Assembly (NCBI GenBank): GCA_008330645.1
Contig: VLTN01000030.1
Location: 124,001 to 188,000 of the forward strand
DNA from: Cafeteria roenbergensis
Taxonomy: Eukaryota > Sar > Bigyra > Bicosoecida > Cafeteriaceae
Length of the DNA stretch: 64,000 bases
Direction: 5' to 3'
Made by a program: the position numbers and the translations under genes. Positions 1 to 9,813 of the stretch are shown piece by piece (position 1 is the first letter of the stretch; each line of letters starts with the position of its first letter). The notes below the pieces were generated by a model. The model was given only the letters and a program-made list of their open reading frames with translations. It made no database searches and was not told the DNA's origin.

Positions 1-1138
1 CCCCGGCCTCGCGGCCCGTGGCCACGCCGCTGTCGAGCGCGGCCTGGGACTTGAAGAACTCGTCGGCGTCGGCGAGCTCCTGGGCCGCCTGGCTGACGCG
101 GGCGCGGTGCCAGCCGTCGATGGGGGGCCGCTCGGTGACGACGCGGTAGTCCTCCGGGAGCATGGGGTCCTCCGGGATGCGCAGCGCGATGGCGCGCAGC
201 TCCTCCGGCAGGGCGGCGAGGGCCTCGTGGCGGCGGGTGATCTTGAGGTTCATGTCCGCGGAGATGGCGTTGTGGCGCAGCCAGTGGCGCCGCGTGTACT
301 CCTTCGCGAGCGCCTCCGCGCGCATCGCCTCCTCAGAGTCCATGGCACTGCGGTGGCGGGGGGCGGCGGCTCGCGCGAAGGGGTGGAGTCGTGACGAGGA
401 GGGTGCGCTGGTACGTCCCACTGGCACAGGCGACCCGGCGGCCACGGGCGCGCGCGTGGGCGCTGGTGCGCGCGGACGGAACAAGGCGGGGCGGGGGTCC
501 GATTGGCCGCCCGGGCGGCGGGGTGCGAGTGCGGCAGCGCTGCAAAGGCTGCTTGCAGGTCCCGGCAGCGCACGGCGACGGCCAGAACAGGACCCGCGCG
601 CACCCGCAGCCGGGCGGAAAGCCCAACACGCCGCGACAATCGGCCGTCGGCCCGGACCAGCTCCCCGCGACCCGCTCGGGGCGGCCGGAGAGGCTGCCGG
701 CGCTCGCTGTCGCTGGGCAGCGGGGCGCTCGTCTGTCACCCCAGCGGGCCGGCTGGGGCCTCAGCGCCTGTCCCCGCCCCGCGCAGATCAAAGGTACCAC
801 CAGGTTGGGGGCAGTGGGAAGGCGGCGGCGCGGCGGACCCGCGCTGCGGGCTGCCGCGCGACCGAGGAGCGGCCAGCGAGTCTGCCGCAGTTCAGCGCCC
901 GCGCGCGCGGGGCGCCTTGCTCGCCGTTGCGCGCGTTGCCGGGGGCTCACGGGCGAGGGCGCTTGGGCGCCTCCAGAGCCTTGAGGTACATGCCGTTCAG
1001 CTTGTCCTGGATGGGGCTCTGGGTGCCCTTGGGCGCGTCGTCGGCCTTGGCCTTGCCGGGCTTGCTCTTCTTCTTGCCCGCGCGGCCGAGGACGCGCGTG
1101 CACGCCGCCACGCTGGCGCGGAGCCTGGACGCGTACAT
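1..1138 (-). CDS. MRPL40: Mitochondrial large-subunit ribosomal protein, mL40 (MRP-L28) type, partial
   Basis: Probable mitoribosome large-subunit protein, imported into mitochondria. I join two exons: 951-1138 (start ATG at 1138) and 347 down to the window edge, with intron 348-950 (donor GTGAGC, acceptor CCGCAG, phase 2 on both sides). The first exon encodes an Arg/Ser/Ala-rich, acid-free leader (MYASRLRASVAACTRVLGRA), as expected of a mitochondrial presequence, then a Lys-rich stretch. The second exon encodes a helical EALAALPEELRAIAL segment followed by LPEDYRVVTERPPIDGW, which resembles the human MRPL40 block where ALEEL is followed by a Pro-rich TPPIPNY turn. The C-terminus lies beyond the left edge. 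The family call rests on this short block and could be wrong; the exon structure is firmer. Divergent from the gene at 1404. Confidence 0.55.
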
Positions 1139-1403
1139 CGCGGTCGAGCACCAGGCCTTGCGGCGGCCGGGGTCGGTGCGCGGCCGCCGGCAGCCCGCTG
1201 GGCAGCGCGGGCGGTCCTGCTCGACGCCCCAGCAGGCTCCCGGCTCTGCCGACAGCGCTCCGTGCCCGACGCTGTTGCGGGCGCAGGCGGGCGGGGCGAC
1301 TGGCCCCCGGCCGGAGCCCCGCGCACTCCCCCGCCGCGCGCGCGGCACGCTGAGCAGCTCCCGCGGTCTTGCTGTCGAGGCCTCCCGCTAGCCGCTCGCC
1401 GTC
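1139..1403. promoter_or_regulatory. Divergent promoter interval, mL40-like / membrane protein
   Basis: These 265 bases separate two start codons pointing away from each other, so they must hold both 5' UTRs and promoters. No TATA box is obvious; one copy of the iterated word GGCTCTGCC lies near 1250. Confidence 0.4.
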
Positions 1404-1859
1404 ATGCAGGCGAACCAGCTCATCGCAATCTTGGCGGTGGGTTGCTCCTTGGGAACTGCGTTTTTCGCCGCCCTAGGCCTCACCGCCAAGCACGACTTCT
1501 TCCTGCTCCTGGGCAACGTGGCGTGCGTGTTCGGCAACGCCGTGTTCATTGTGGCCATTGGCGATGGGAACCCCACGTGGCAGACGTATTTCGGAGCGCT
1601 CGCGCTGCTGAGCGCGTACACCACCTACCGCATGTTCCTCAAGTACCAGAGGTTCGGCTGCGACGACGACGACGACGACGAGGACGACCGAGGGGCGGGT
1701 GACGACGAGGGCGAGCGCGAGGAGGCCGAGCGTCGGCTGCTGCTGCAAGCCGCGGCGCCGGCTGCGGCCGCCGGCGTGGACGACGAGCGCGCGTCGTCCA
1801 GCAGCGCCTCGAAGGCGTCATCGGGCGGTCTGCGGAGGCGCAAGCGCCGCGATACCTGA
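1404..1859 (+). CDS. Small three-helix membrane protein with acidic tail
   Basis: A 151-residue single-exon protein I do not recognise. Three hydrophobic helices are visible at about residues 7-24, 31-52 and 58-79, separated by short loops. The segment after the third helix starts basic (YRMFLKYQRF) and then becomes strongly acidic, with an uninterrupted run of seven aspartates near residue 87 and many Glu residues. The last 50 residues are Ala/Ser-rich and end in a basic RRRKRRDT. The layout suggests a small integral membrane protein with a charged cytosolic tail. The start is the first ATG after an in-frame stop and sits just inside the divergent spacer. Function unknown; no homologue is claimed. 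Confidence 0.7.
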   Translation: MQANQLIAILAVGCSLGTAFFAALGLTAKHDFFLLLGNVACVFGNAVFIVAIGDGNPTWQTYFGALALLSAYTTYRMFLKYQRFGCDDDDDDEDDRGAGDDEGEREEAERRLLLQAAAPAAAAGVDDERASSSSASKASSGGLRRRKRRDT

Positions 1860-2602
1860 CCGGGCCAGTCAGCACCCGGGCCGGGGCCGGCGTCGGCGCC
1901 GGCTCCCCCCGCAGCTGCAGCGTCGCGGGTCTTCCTGCGGCTCTGCCTGTGGCTCTGCCGAAGGAAGGGGCTCTGCTGCTCTCCGGCGGCCGCGAGCGTG
2001 GCAGCCCCCCCAATCCCCAAGCAGCCGGGCTGCCTGCACTTGCGCGGTGGCAGGCGCTGGCCGCCTCGCTGACCCCCTGCTGATGGCACGGCGACGGCGA
2101 TCTGACCAGCCCTGCCCCGAGCGCAGCGCCTCTGCTCGCCAGAGGCCAGTGCGCGCGCTTGCGTGTGTGTGAGTGTGGGCGCGTGCGTAATCGTGTGGTC
2201 TTGTCACCGCCCTGGCGATTCACAGGCCAAGCCCCTTCGGCTGGAGATCGAGCGGCAGCGTGACCCACATCCGCCACGGGCCAGCCACTCGCAGCTGCAG
2301 AGGCGGCAGGCACTGGCCAGCTGGTACGGGTCGCCGACGCCAGCGCTGCAACAGGCCCGCCGCCGCAGTGCCACGGCTGCTCGTACCGCGCCGTGGGGGG
2401 GGTGGCCGGGGCCTGCGGGGCAGTGCCTGGACAGTGAATATTGTACACTGTGCATATATTCAATGCGGGGCTGGGTCGCAGGCGCAAGGGGGAGTTGAAA
2501 TCCGGCGTGGACGGACCGAGCGGCGCGGCGACAGGGAGGGGGCGCGGCGACAGGGAGGGGGCGCGGTGGGCTGGCCGGCGTGCGTGCGTGCGCGCGGGGC
2601 GG
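1860..2602. other. Convergent intergenic spacer
   Basis: Between two converging stop codons. It holds two close copies of GGCTCTGCC near 1930-1950, a TG/GTGT-rich stretch near 2160-2190, and an AT-richer patch near 2437-2465 that stands out in this GC-rich DNA and could be a 3'-end processing region. Two copies of a GCGGCGACAGGGAGGGGGC word lie near 2524-2565. No gene is supported. Confidence 0.5.
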
Positions 2603-5600
2603 TCAGCGGCGGTCGTGCGCGCCGATTCGCAGCCCCTCGGGGTCGTTGAGGCCGGCGTCCATGTCGCCAGAAGCGGCCGCCTGCTGCTGCTGCCACATGC
2701 TAGCGTAGAGGCCGCCTCGGCTGAGCAGCGCGCCGTGGGAGCCGCTCTCGGCAACGCGCCCGTGGTTCAGCACCACGATGTCTGCGGTGGAGTCGGGGCG
2801 GGGCGGGGTTGGGCGTAGCGAGCATAGCATTGCAGGCTGGGCGTAGCGAGCATAGCATTGCGGGCTGGGCGTAGCGAGCATAGCATTGCGGGCTGGGCGT
2901 AGCGAGCATAGCATTGCGGGCTGGGCGTAGCGAGCATAGCATTGCGGGCTGGGCGTAGCGAGCATAGCATTGCGGGCTGGGCGCGACGGGGTCTCACTGT
3001 CAGCAGCCTGGACGGTCGAGAGCCGGTGCGCGATGAGCAACGTGGTGCGGTCCTCCGCCAGTCGCCGCAGGGCGCCCATGACCGACGCCTCCGTGCGCGT
3101 GTCCAGGGCGCTGGTAGCCTCGTCACAGAGCAGGATGGGCGCGTTCTTCAGCATGGCCCTGGCGAGGCTCACCCGCTGCTTCTCGCCTCCCGACAGCTTC
3201 AGCCCGCGCTCCCCCACCATCGTGTCGAGCCCCTGAGGCAGCCCAGACACGAACGGCGTCAGCTCTGCCAGCTCTACCGCGCGGTCGACGTCCTCGCTGG
3301 AGGCCCCCGGATCCCCGTACCGGACGTTGTGCCGCAGCGTGTCGTTGAACAGCACCGTGTCCTGCGGCACCACGCCGATGGCCCGCCTGACGCTCGGCAG
3401 AGCCACTTCGCGTAGATCCTGCCCGTCGATCCGCACGGAGCCTGCCTGCGGGTCGTAGAAGCGGAACAGGAGCCGCACCAGCGTGCTCTTGCCGCAGCCG
3501 CTGGGGCCCACCACGCCGACGGTAGAGCCGGCGGGGACGTGGAGGTCGAGGCTGTCGAGGATGCGCCGGTCGGGGCTGTATCCGAAGGACACGCCCTCGA
3601 ACGACAGCGACCCGGGGGCGAGCCCTCCCGGGAAGAGAGGCCTCACGGCGGCGCCGGTGGAGGGGTCCACGTGGCTCTGGCCGCCGCCCAGCGACCCCAT
3701 CAGGGCGGAGCTGGAGGACCCCTCCACGTCGGCGTCGTCGTCGGCGCCGGACTCCCGCCGCTCCCGCCGCAGCAGCGAGCGCATGGCCTCCTCCGACTCC
3801 TCGCGCGACGGGAAGGCGACCGGCAGCCCGCCCAGCGTCAGCGGCGGCAGGTCCTCCTCTTCGTCGATCGCCGGCTCTGTCGCACGGAGCGAGAACATCT
3901 GCTCCATGTCCGTTAGGCTCTGCCGCACCTCCCGGTAGACGCTCCCGACGAAGTTGAGGGGCACGGAGAGCTGGAACAGCATCGCGTTGACCAGCACCAG
4001 GTCGCCCACGGTCATCGTTCCGCCGACGATCTCCGCTGCCGACATGACCATCACTCCCGTCAGGCCCAGCGAGAAGATCGCGTTCTGGCCCCAGTTGAGC
4101 AGCGACAGCGACGTCTGGGTGTGCAGAGCCGCCTTCTGGTATCCCTTGAGGGCCCTGTCGTACCGCTCCGCCTCCAGGGGCTCGCCGGCGAAAAGTTTGA
4201 CCGCCTCGTAGTTGATGAGGGAGTCGACGACGCGGCTTGAGGCCTGGTTCTCGAGGGAGTTCATCTGGCGGCGGAACTTAGTCCGCCACTGCGTGATGCC
4301 GACGGTGAATCCCACGTAGGTGCTGAGCGTCGCGACGGCCACGGCCGCGTACTGCCAGCCGCACTGCACGGCCAGGATCCCGCTGACGAGGGCGATCTCC
4401 AGCGCGGTGGGCACCACGTTGAACACGAGGGCCGATAGCACGAAGTTGATGGAGCGGCTGCCGCGGTCCAGCAGCCGGCTCACGGTGCCGGTCTGCCTGT
4501 TGAGGTGAAACCGCAGGTCGAGGCGCATGAGGTGGTTGAACACGTCGCGGGCCACGCCCCGGATGGCGCGCTGGGCGACGACGGCGAAGACTGCGTTCCG
4601 GAGCTCTTGCATGCCCGAGGCGGAGGTGCGGGCCAGACCGTCTGCGCGCGCGATCGAGGGGGGGAGGGCGGAGGGCGGAGGGCGGGGGGGGGGTGCGGTT
4701 GCGGGCGATCGAGGAGGAGGAGGGGGGGGGGGGCGGGGGGCGCCATGCAGTTAGGCACCGCTCTGCCCATCGGTCAGTGGCTCGGAGGGCCAGTGGCCCG
4801 TTGGCCAGTGGCTCGGAGGGCCAGTGGCCCGTTGGTCAGTGGCTCGCAGGGCCAGTGGCCCGTTGGCCAGTGGCTCGGAGGGCCAGTGGCCCGTTGGCCA
4901 GTGGCTCGGCGGCGCGACTCACAGCCCAGCAGCAGCGCCAGCGGCATGGCCAGCACGGCCTTGTCTGCGGCTGCCAGCCCCTCTACCGTCTCGGGGGACA
5001 GCTGGTCCACAATGTCCTTGAATATGAAGGGCACTTGGATGGTGAGCAGTTTCGCGCCCAGGAGCAGGCTCAGAGCGAAGGCCACCCGCGCCTTGAGCCA
5101 GGGCCGCCCTTCCGGCCACAGGTACCGCCCTAGCTCCGGCAGCAGCTCCCGCAGCGGGATGTCCTTGCCGCTGCTGCCGGCCTGCATCACGACCTTGGAG
5201 GGCCCGCTGGCCTTCCCGGCAGAGCCCGGCTGCTTCCCGGCAGAGGCGGGCTCGGACCGGGCGTCGTCGGTGACGGCGTGCGCGGCGGTGGCGGCAGCGG
5301 CCTTGCCCGCCAGGTCCTGCGTCGCTCCAGCTGCGGCGCCCTTCCCGGAGCCTGCTCCCCGTCCGTCGGAGGGGGAGGCGGAGCCGCTTGCCGCCCGCGA
5401 GCCGGGCGACCCCCGCGGCGAGAGCGCTGCCAGCACGCGAGCGCGGCTCGGCTGGGTGGAGGGGGCAATGCTGCCCTGGCGCCACGCGGGTGCCAGGGCG
5501 CGGCCAGTGGCAGCGCGGAGGCCGGTTCTCCTGCGGGCGCTCGCGGGTTGGAGCAGGCGCTCGGGTTGACAGCGGCGAAAAGCGCCACCCCGCGCGACCA

Positions 5601-5980
5601 CCGCGTCACCGCAGGAGGCTAGACGCGAGCGACAGCGCAGCACGGTACACAACAGCCCCAGCCGAGGGCCGCGGGCGCGAGCAGACCGGCTGGGGAGGCG
5701 AGCGCCGGAGCCCCAACCTTGGCGGCGGCGCAGCTCACTGAACGCTTGCGGAAGCAACCAGTCCCTGCGACGAGGGAATCTCAGGCGTGCAGGCGTGGGG
5801 CACGGGTCGCGCACGCTGACACGTATGCCCGCCAGAAAACGGCGCCACGGGCGGGGCACGGGGCGTTGTTGGGCGGCATCCTGGTCGGCCCGGGACTGCG
5901 CTTCACGAGGCGGACGTGGAGCAGTGCCTGACGCGTCTCCTCACCGCTCGGGCCAAGATCGGCCGCGGGGAGCGCATCAT
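2603..5980 (-). CDS. ATM1: Mitochondrial ABC half-transporter, ATM1/ABCB7 type
   Basis: Inner-membrane half-transporter that exports a glutathione-linked sulfur compound needed for cytosolic Fe-S cluster assembly (family knowledge). Exons: 5945-5980, 4923-5475, 2998-4641, 2603-2781, giving 803 residues. The two downstream junctions are firm. Intron 4642-4922 (GTGAGT...CAG) restores [20 protein letters not shown], matching the ABCB7 block ending in EVRNAVF. Intron 2782-2997 (GTGAGA...CAG) restores AADNIVVLNHG after HRLSTVQ. The ATM1 signature [20 protein letters not shown] is intact, as are Walker A (GPSGCGKST), the LSGGEKQR signature and Walker B ([12 protein letters not shown]). The 36-nt first exon, encoding a presequence-like [12 protein letters not shown], is inferred from a GTGAGG donor and phase only; a start at 5859 within a longer exon is the alternative. 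Both downstream introns carry minisatellites. Confidence 0.9.
2813..2980. repeat. 28-bp minisatellite in ATM1 intron
   Basis: Six tandem copies starting at 2813, 2841, 2869, 2897, 2925 and 2953 of a 28-bp unit beginning GCGTAGCGAGCATAGCATTG. Copies are nearly identical (one differs at a CAGG/CGGG position). The array fills most of a 216-bp intron and happens to be open in the antisense frame, so unspliced translation gives a false insert in the ABC domain. Confidence 0.95.
4775..4911. repeat. 31-bp minisatellite in ATM1 intron
   Basis: Four copies plus a partial one, starting at 4775, 4806, 4837, 4868 and 4899, of a 31-bp unit built from CAGTGGCTCGGAGGGC and CAGTGGCCCGTTGGC half-units. It abuts the donor splice site of intron 4642-4922. 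The same intron also has a G-rich tract at about 4673-4740. Confidence 0.95.
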
Positions 5981-6601
5981 GGCTGCCAATCGGCGAGACC
6001 GGGCGGAACGCGTGCGCCTTTCCCGCGGGGCACCTGGCGGGGGTGCGTTGTGCTGCCTTCAAGGCGGAGGCAGGCAAGGCTGGCAGGTCCGGCTCTGTCG
6101 CCTGCACCGCACGCTGTCCCAAGAGTGCGAGCGGCTCCTCGGCTCCACGGGAGGGGCCAAGGGCAGGGGGGCGTGACGAGCTCCGTGGTTGAGGGCCGTG
6201 AAGCCCCTCCTCGCCGGCATGTCCGCGGGGCGCAGCGCGGCTCGGAGGCGGGAGGCGACTGACCCACAGAATCTAGTGCGCGGCAGTGCGGCCGCTTGCT
6301 CCAGCAAGCCATGGCGCGCGGCAACCGTGGCGATTTCCCGCGGCTTCGAGTTCTGGTTTGCCACGCTGTGAATGCCTCTCGCACATGCGGCTGTCCCCAG
6401 GGCCGTGTTTGCGCAGCCGGTGCCCACAGCCGATCGTTGCGCATGCCCGGCTGGTCATGCTTGCGTGCTCGCGGTGACAAGGCGCTTCCGTCCCGCTGGC
6501 CCCACAAGCGCGCCGCGCACACCCGCGCCCACACGCCCACATGCATCTACCAAGGCACGCGACCACCCAGCTGGCCGCACTGCGCGCAGGTTGGCTCGCG
6601 G
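5981..6601. other. Spacer between ATM1 5' end and RTRAF stop
   Basis: Must contain the ATM1 promoter and the RTRAF 3' end, since both genes run leftwards. Short open frames occur on both strands, but none has a recognisable motif or splice pattern. I see no gene here. Confidence 0.4.
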
Positions 6602-7749
6602 TCATCGGCCGACTCGGCCCAGCGACGAGTCAGTGCGCGGGTCGGCCGTGAAGGCTTGCACGGCCTCGATGATGGCGTTGGCCCGCGACTGCGCGTCTCT
6701 CATGCACCCCAGGTACAGCAGCCGCAGCACCAAGACGCCGGCGTCGAGCGCCAGGCTGCCCGTGGCCACCCCCGGCGACACCGAGGCCAGCACCTCGGCG
6801 GCGTCCCGAGCAGCGCCTCCTGCGGCAGAGCTACCCGCGGCAGGGCCCCTGGAAGCCGCGGCCGCGGCCGCGGCCGCTGCCTCTGGCCGGGCGTCGGGCT
6901 TGGGCAGGGCGGGGAGGACGACGTGCCGCAGCTGGCGGGCGCAGAGCCGCAGGGCGGCGAGCGGCGGGTCAGCGCCGGCCGGAGCCGGGAGGCCCAGGGC
7001 GGAGACGAGGTCCGCGACGGGCCCAGCGAGGGCCGCCTCGTCGAGCGACTCGGCGCGAGAGAGGGCGGGCGGGAGCGCCGGGGCCGGGGCCGGGGCCGCG
7101 GGGGCGGGCTCAGCGGCGGACCCAGCGGAGGCGGCCGCGGCGGACGAGGAGGACGAGGAGGACGAGGAGGGCGGCTGAGGGGGCGCCGAGCCCGGGGACG
7201 GCGCGGGGCGCGCTAGGCGCGCCGGGGCTGCCTTGGCCGCGGCGGCGATGTCCTCGCGCTCGCCCTCGTACGCCACCGCCACGGCATGGCTCAGCAGCCA
7301 GGGCAGCCACAGCGCGGCGCCCCCGCGGCGCGTGGCCGCGGCGCAGCCCGCCTCCTCCAGGTACGAGTCCACGGTCCCCGCCCACACGCTGCTGCCGGGG
7401 GCTGCGGAGCGGAGCGGGGCGCGCTTGTCCTCCGTCCACTGCCGCACAACGCGGTCCTCGAGCCACACCACGCAGGCGGCCACCTGGGCCATGTCTGCGC
7501 CGACGGGCGGAGGGGGGCGCGGGCGGCGCGCAGGCGCGTGGACTCAGCCGCAAGGCGTGGCGGGGGCTGGCTGGGCGGCCGTGCGCCGCCATACAGGGCA
7601 GGGGGGCTCGCGGAGCGTGCGGGCCGAGATTTCGGGGCTGCGCCGGAAGCGATTGTGCGCGCGGTGCCGGCCCGGGGCTCACCGGAGGTGTCGACCGCCC
7701 GCATGGGCGCGTGCAGCGCGCGGAGGCGCCTGGACACGGAGCGGGACAT
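6602..7749 (-). CDS. RTRAF: RTRAF (hCLE/C14orf166) family protein
   Basis: In animals RTRAF is a small helical protein of the tRNA-splicing ligase complex (with RTCB, DDX1 and FAM98) and of a cap-binding RNA transport complex. Two exons, 7683-7749 and 6602-7494, join across intron 7495-7682 (GTGAGC...GCGCAG, phase 1) to give 319 residues. The joined sequence reads VDTSDMAQVAACVVWLEDRV, matching the human segment ending in FIVWLEDQKI. The C-terminus is diagnostic: VLRLLYL, then NAIIEAVQAFTADPRTDSSL and GRVGR, against human VAVQAIIADPKTDHRLGKVGR. About 75 more residues than human are explained by a Ser/Ala/Pro-rich linker near residues 110-160 and an Ala-rich insert near 230-250. It shares a 156-bp divergent promoter with the transaldolase gene. 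Confidence 0.88.
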
Positions 7750-7905
7750 CCGGGCCCGCGACTCGGTTCGGGGGCTTCCACGCGTGTCCGGCGCAGCTGT
7801 CGCGCAGCCGCGCTGCGGTGGCTCTGCCAGGGGAACACCGAAAACCGCGGACGCGGCTCCCCCTGTCGCCAAGGCTGCACTCAAGATCCGCGCGTCTCGA
7901 CAACA
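7750..7905. promoter_or_regulatory. Divergent promoter interval, RTRAF / transaldolase
   Basis: Only 156 bases lie between the two start codons, so the promoters must overlap. One copy of GGCTCTGCC lies near 7819-7827. No TATA box seen. Confidence 0.45.
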
Positions 7906-9362
7906 ATGGCCGCCGCAGCATCCGCCGAGGGCTCCACGCTCGCCCAGCTCAGCACGATGACCACCGTGGTCGCCGACACTGGTGAGGTCGGCTGCGGGCG
8001 AAGCGGCAGCAGCGCAGTGCTCCCCGTCTGCTGACGGGACAAGCTCGACTGCGTGACTTGCAGGTGCCACGGCCCCCCGAACCGATCTCTGGCCCGCAGG
8101 TGTGATCGAGATGATCAAGAAGTACAAGCCCACGGAGTGAGCCTCCCCGGTTGGCTGCGCTGCGGTGCCGACTCCTGGCATTGGCTTCGTCAGTGGTTGT
8201 TCCGGCGCAGATGCCCCACGTCGCTGACACGCGATCCACCCCGCCCCGTGGCCTGCCGCCCTCCCCCGCGGCCGCCACGGGCGGCCCTCTGGTGGCGCGT
8301 GCGCACCCGTGGCCGCGCCGAGAGACCCGCTCCCTCTGGCGGCCGCGGCGCAGCCAGCCCCGCGCCATTGCCCGCTCGCCCCCGCCCATGATTCCGTCCG
8401 CGCCACCCCGCCCTCTCCCCGCGCGCCGCTCCACCGCCACGCCCCGCCCTCGCCGCTGCCTCCGCAGCGCGACCACCAACCCGTCCCTCATCTACAAGGC
8501 GGCCATCATGCCCGAGTTCAAGCACTTCCTCGACGACGCAATCGCCTACGCCAAGGCCAACGCCGGCGGCGACAAGGCCCTCCAGACCGAGCTGTGCCTC
8601 GACAAGCTCGCCGTCAACTTCGGCGTCGAGATCCTCAGCCACGTGGAGGGCGTCGTGTCCACCGAGGTGGACGCCCGCCTCAGCTTCGACACGGAGGCCA
8701 ACATCACACGCGCCCGCCGCATCATCGGCCTCTACAAGGACGCCGGCATCCCCAAGGAGCGCGTCCTCATCAAGCTGGCCTCCACCTGGGAGGGCCTGCA
8801 GGCTGCCAAGGTGCTCGAGGCGGAGGGCATCCACTGCAACATGACCCTCATGTTCGCCCAGTGCCAGGCCATCGTCGCCGCCGACGTCGGCGCGTACCTC
8901 GTGTCGCCCTTCGTCGGCCGCATCCGCGACTGGTACATCGCCAAGGGCGAGTACTCCGACGACATGGGCGCGGAGGCCGACCCGGGCGTCATCTCCGTCC
9001 GCAAGATCTGGGCATACTACAAGAAGCACGGCTTCCCCACCATCGTCATGGGCGCGTCCTTCCGCAACACCGGCGAGATCACCGCCCTCGCCGGCTGCGA
9101 CCGCCTCACCATCAGCCCCGACCTCCTGGAGAAGCTCTCCGCCGACGTCGGCTCCTCCCTCCCCCGCCCGCTCAACACCGACGACGCCGCCTTCATTGAG
9201 GCCAACGCCCCGGGCTCCGACGGGCCCATCCACCTCGACGAGGCGGCCTTCCGCTGGCAGCTGAACGAGGACCCCATGGCCACCGAGAAGCTCGCAGAGG
9301 GCATCCGCAACTTCGCCAAGGACCTTGTCAAGCTCGAGGAGTTCATCGACAAGGCCCTCTGA
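7906..9362 (+). CDS. TAL: Transaldolase
   Basis: Moves a three-carbon dihydroxyacetone unit between sugar phosphates in the non-oxidative pentose phosphate pathway. Three exons, 7906-7981, 8100-8136 and 8468-9362, give 335 residues, the normal length. Introns 7982-8099 (GTGAGG...CAG) and 8137-8467 (GTGAGC...CAG) restore the family N-terminus: [20 protein letters not shown] followed by [12 protein letters not shown]. The Schiff-base lysine lies in [20 protein letters not shown], and the downstream NMTLMF and [11 protein letters not shown] blocks are intact. No organellar leader is evident (the start reads [20 protein letters not shown]), so a cytosolic enzyme is likely. It is the best-conserved and least low-complexity gene in the window. 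Confidence 0.97.
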
Positions 9363-9813
9363 GCACCGGCGCTCGTCAGGCCGGCCTCGGGGCGCTGACT
9401 CTCGCTCTGAGCGCCGAAGCCTGACTTTGTGATGGATGCGTGCGTGATGGACAGCTGATTGCGCGGCACGGGCGGCAAAGCAATTGGCGAGTACGAACGG
9501 GCAACACCTTGCAGTGAAGCCGCATCGAGAAACAGTCTCTGCCTCGCCCCCCGCCCCCCCCGCCGCACCCCCCACGGCCACAACCAGCACCCGCTTGCGC
9601 TAGCGCCCCTTCGCGCCGGCGCCCCCCCCCCCCTCCCCCGTTTGCGCCAGCCGCTGCGAGTGTCGGCGGTGGGGCGCGGCTCGCTCCGGACCGCTGCCGG
9701 TTCCGCGCCACGCGCTCTCAGACTACACACCCACCACTCAGACCGTCGCGCTCAACGCCGACGCGCGCGCACGTGCGGCACACGCTGCGGCTCCCAGTCC
9801 CATCAGGCCACAA
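9363..9813. other. Convergent intergenic spacer
   Basis: Lies between the transaldolase stop and the stop of the leftward D-box gene. It has C-rich runs near 9549-9560 and 9623-9640. No gene is supported. Confidence 0.5.

Noticed and set aside
2813-2980. CRISPR-like regular repeat array
   Set aside because: Units are head-to-tail with no spacers and sit in a eukaryotic intron; they are a minisatellite.
2782-2997. Repeat-containing insertion within the ATM1 nucleotide-binding domain
   Set aside because: Splicing with GTGAGA and CAG in phase 1 removes it and restores the family sequence.
8190-9590. 466-residue minus-strand open frame opposite transaldolase
   Set aside because: It is a shadow of the very conserved transaldolase exon; its Val/Glu/Gly-rich sequence is what the reverse complement of GC-ending codons produces.
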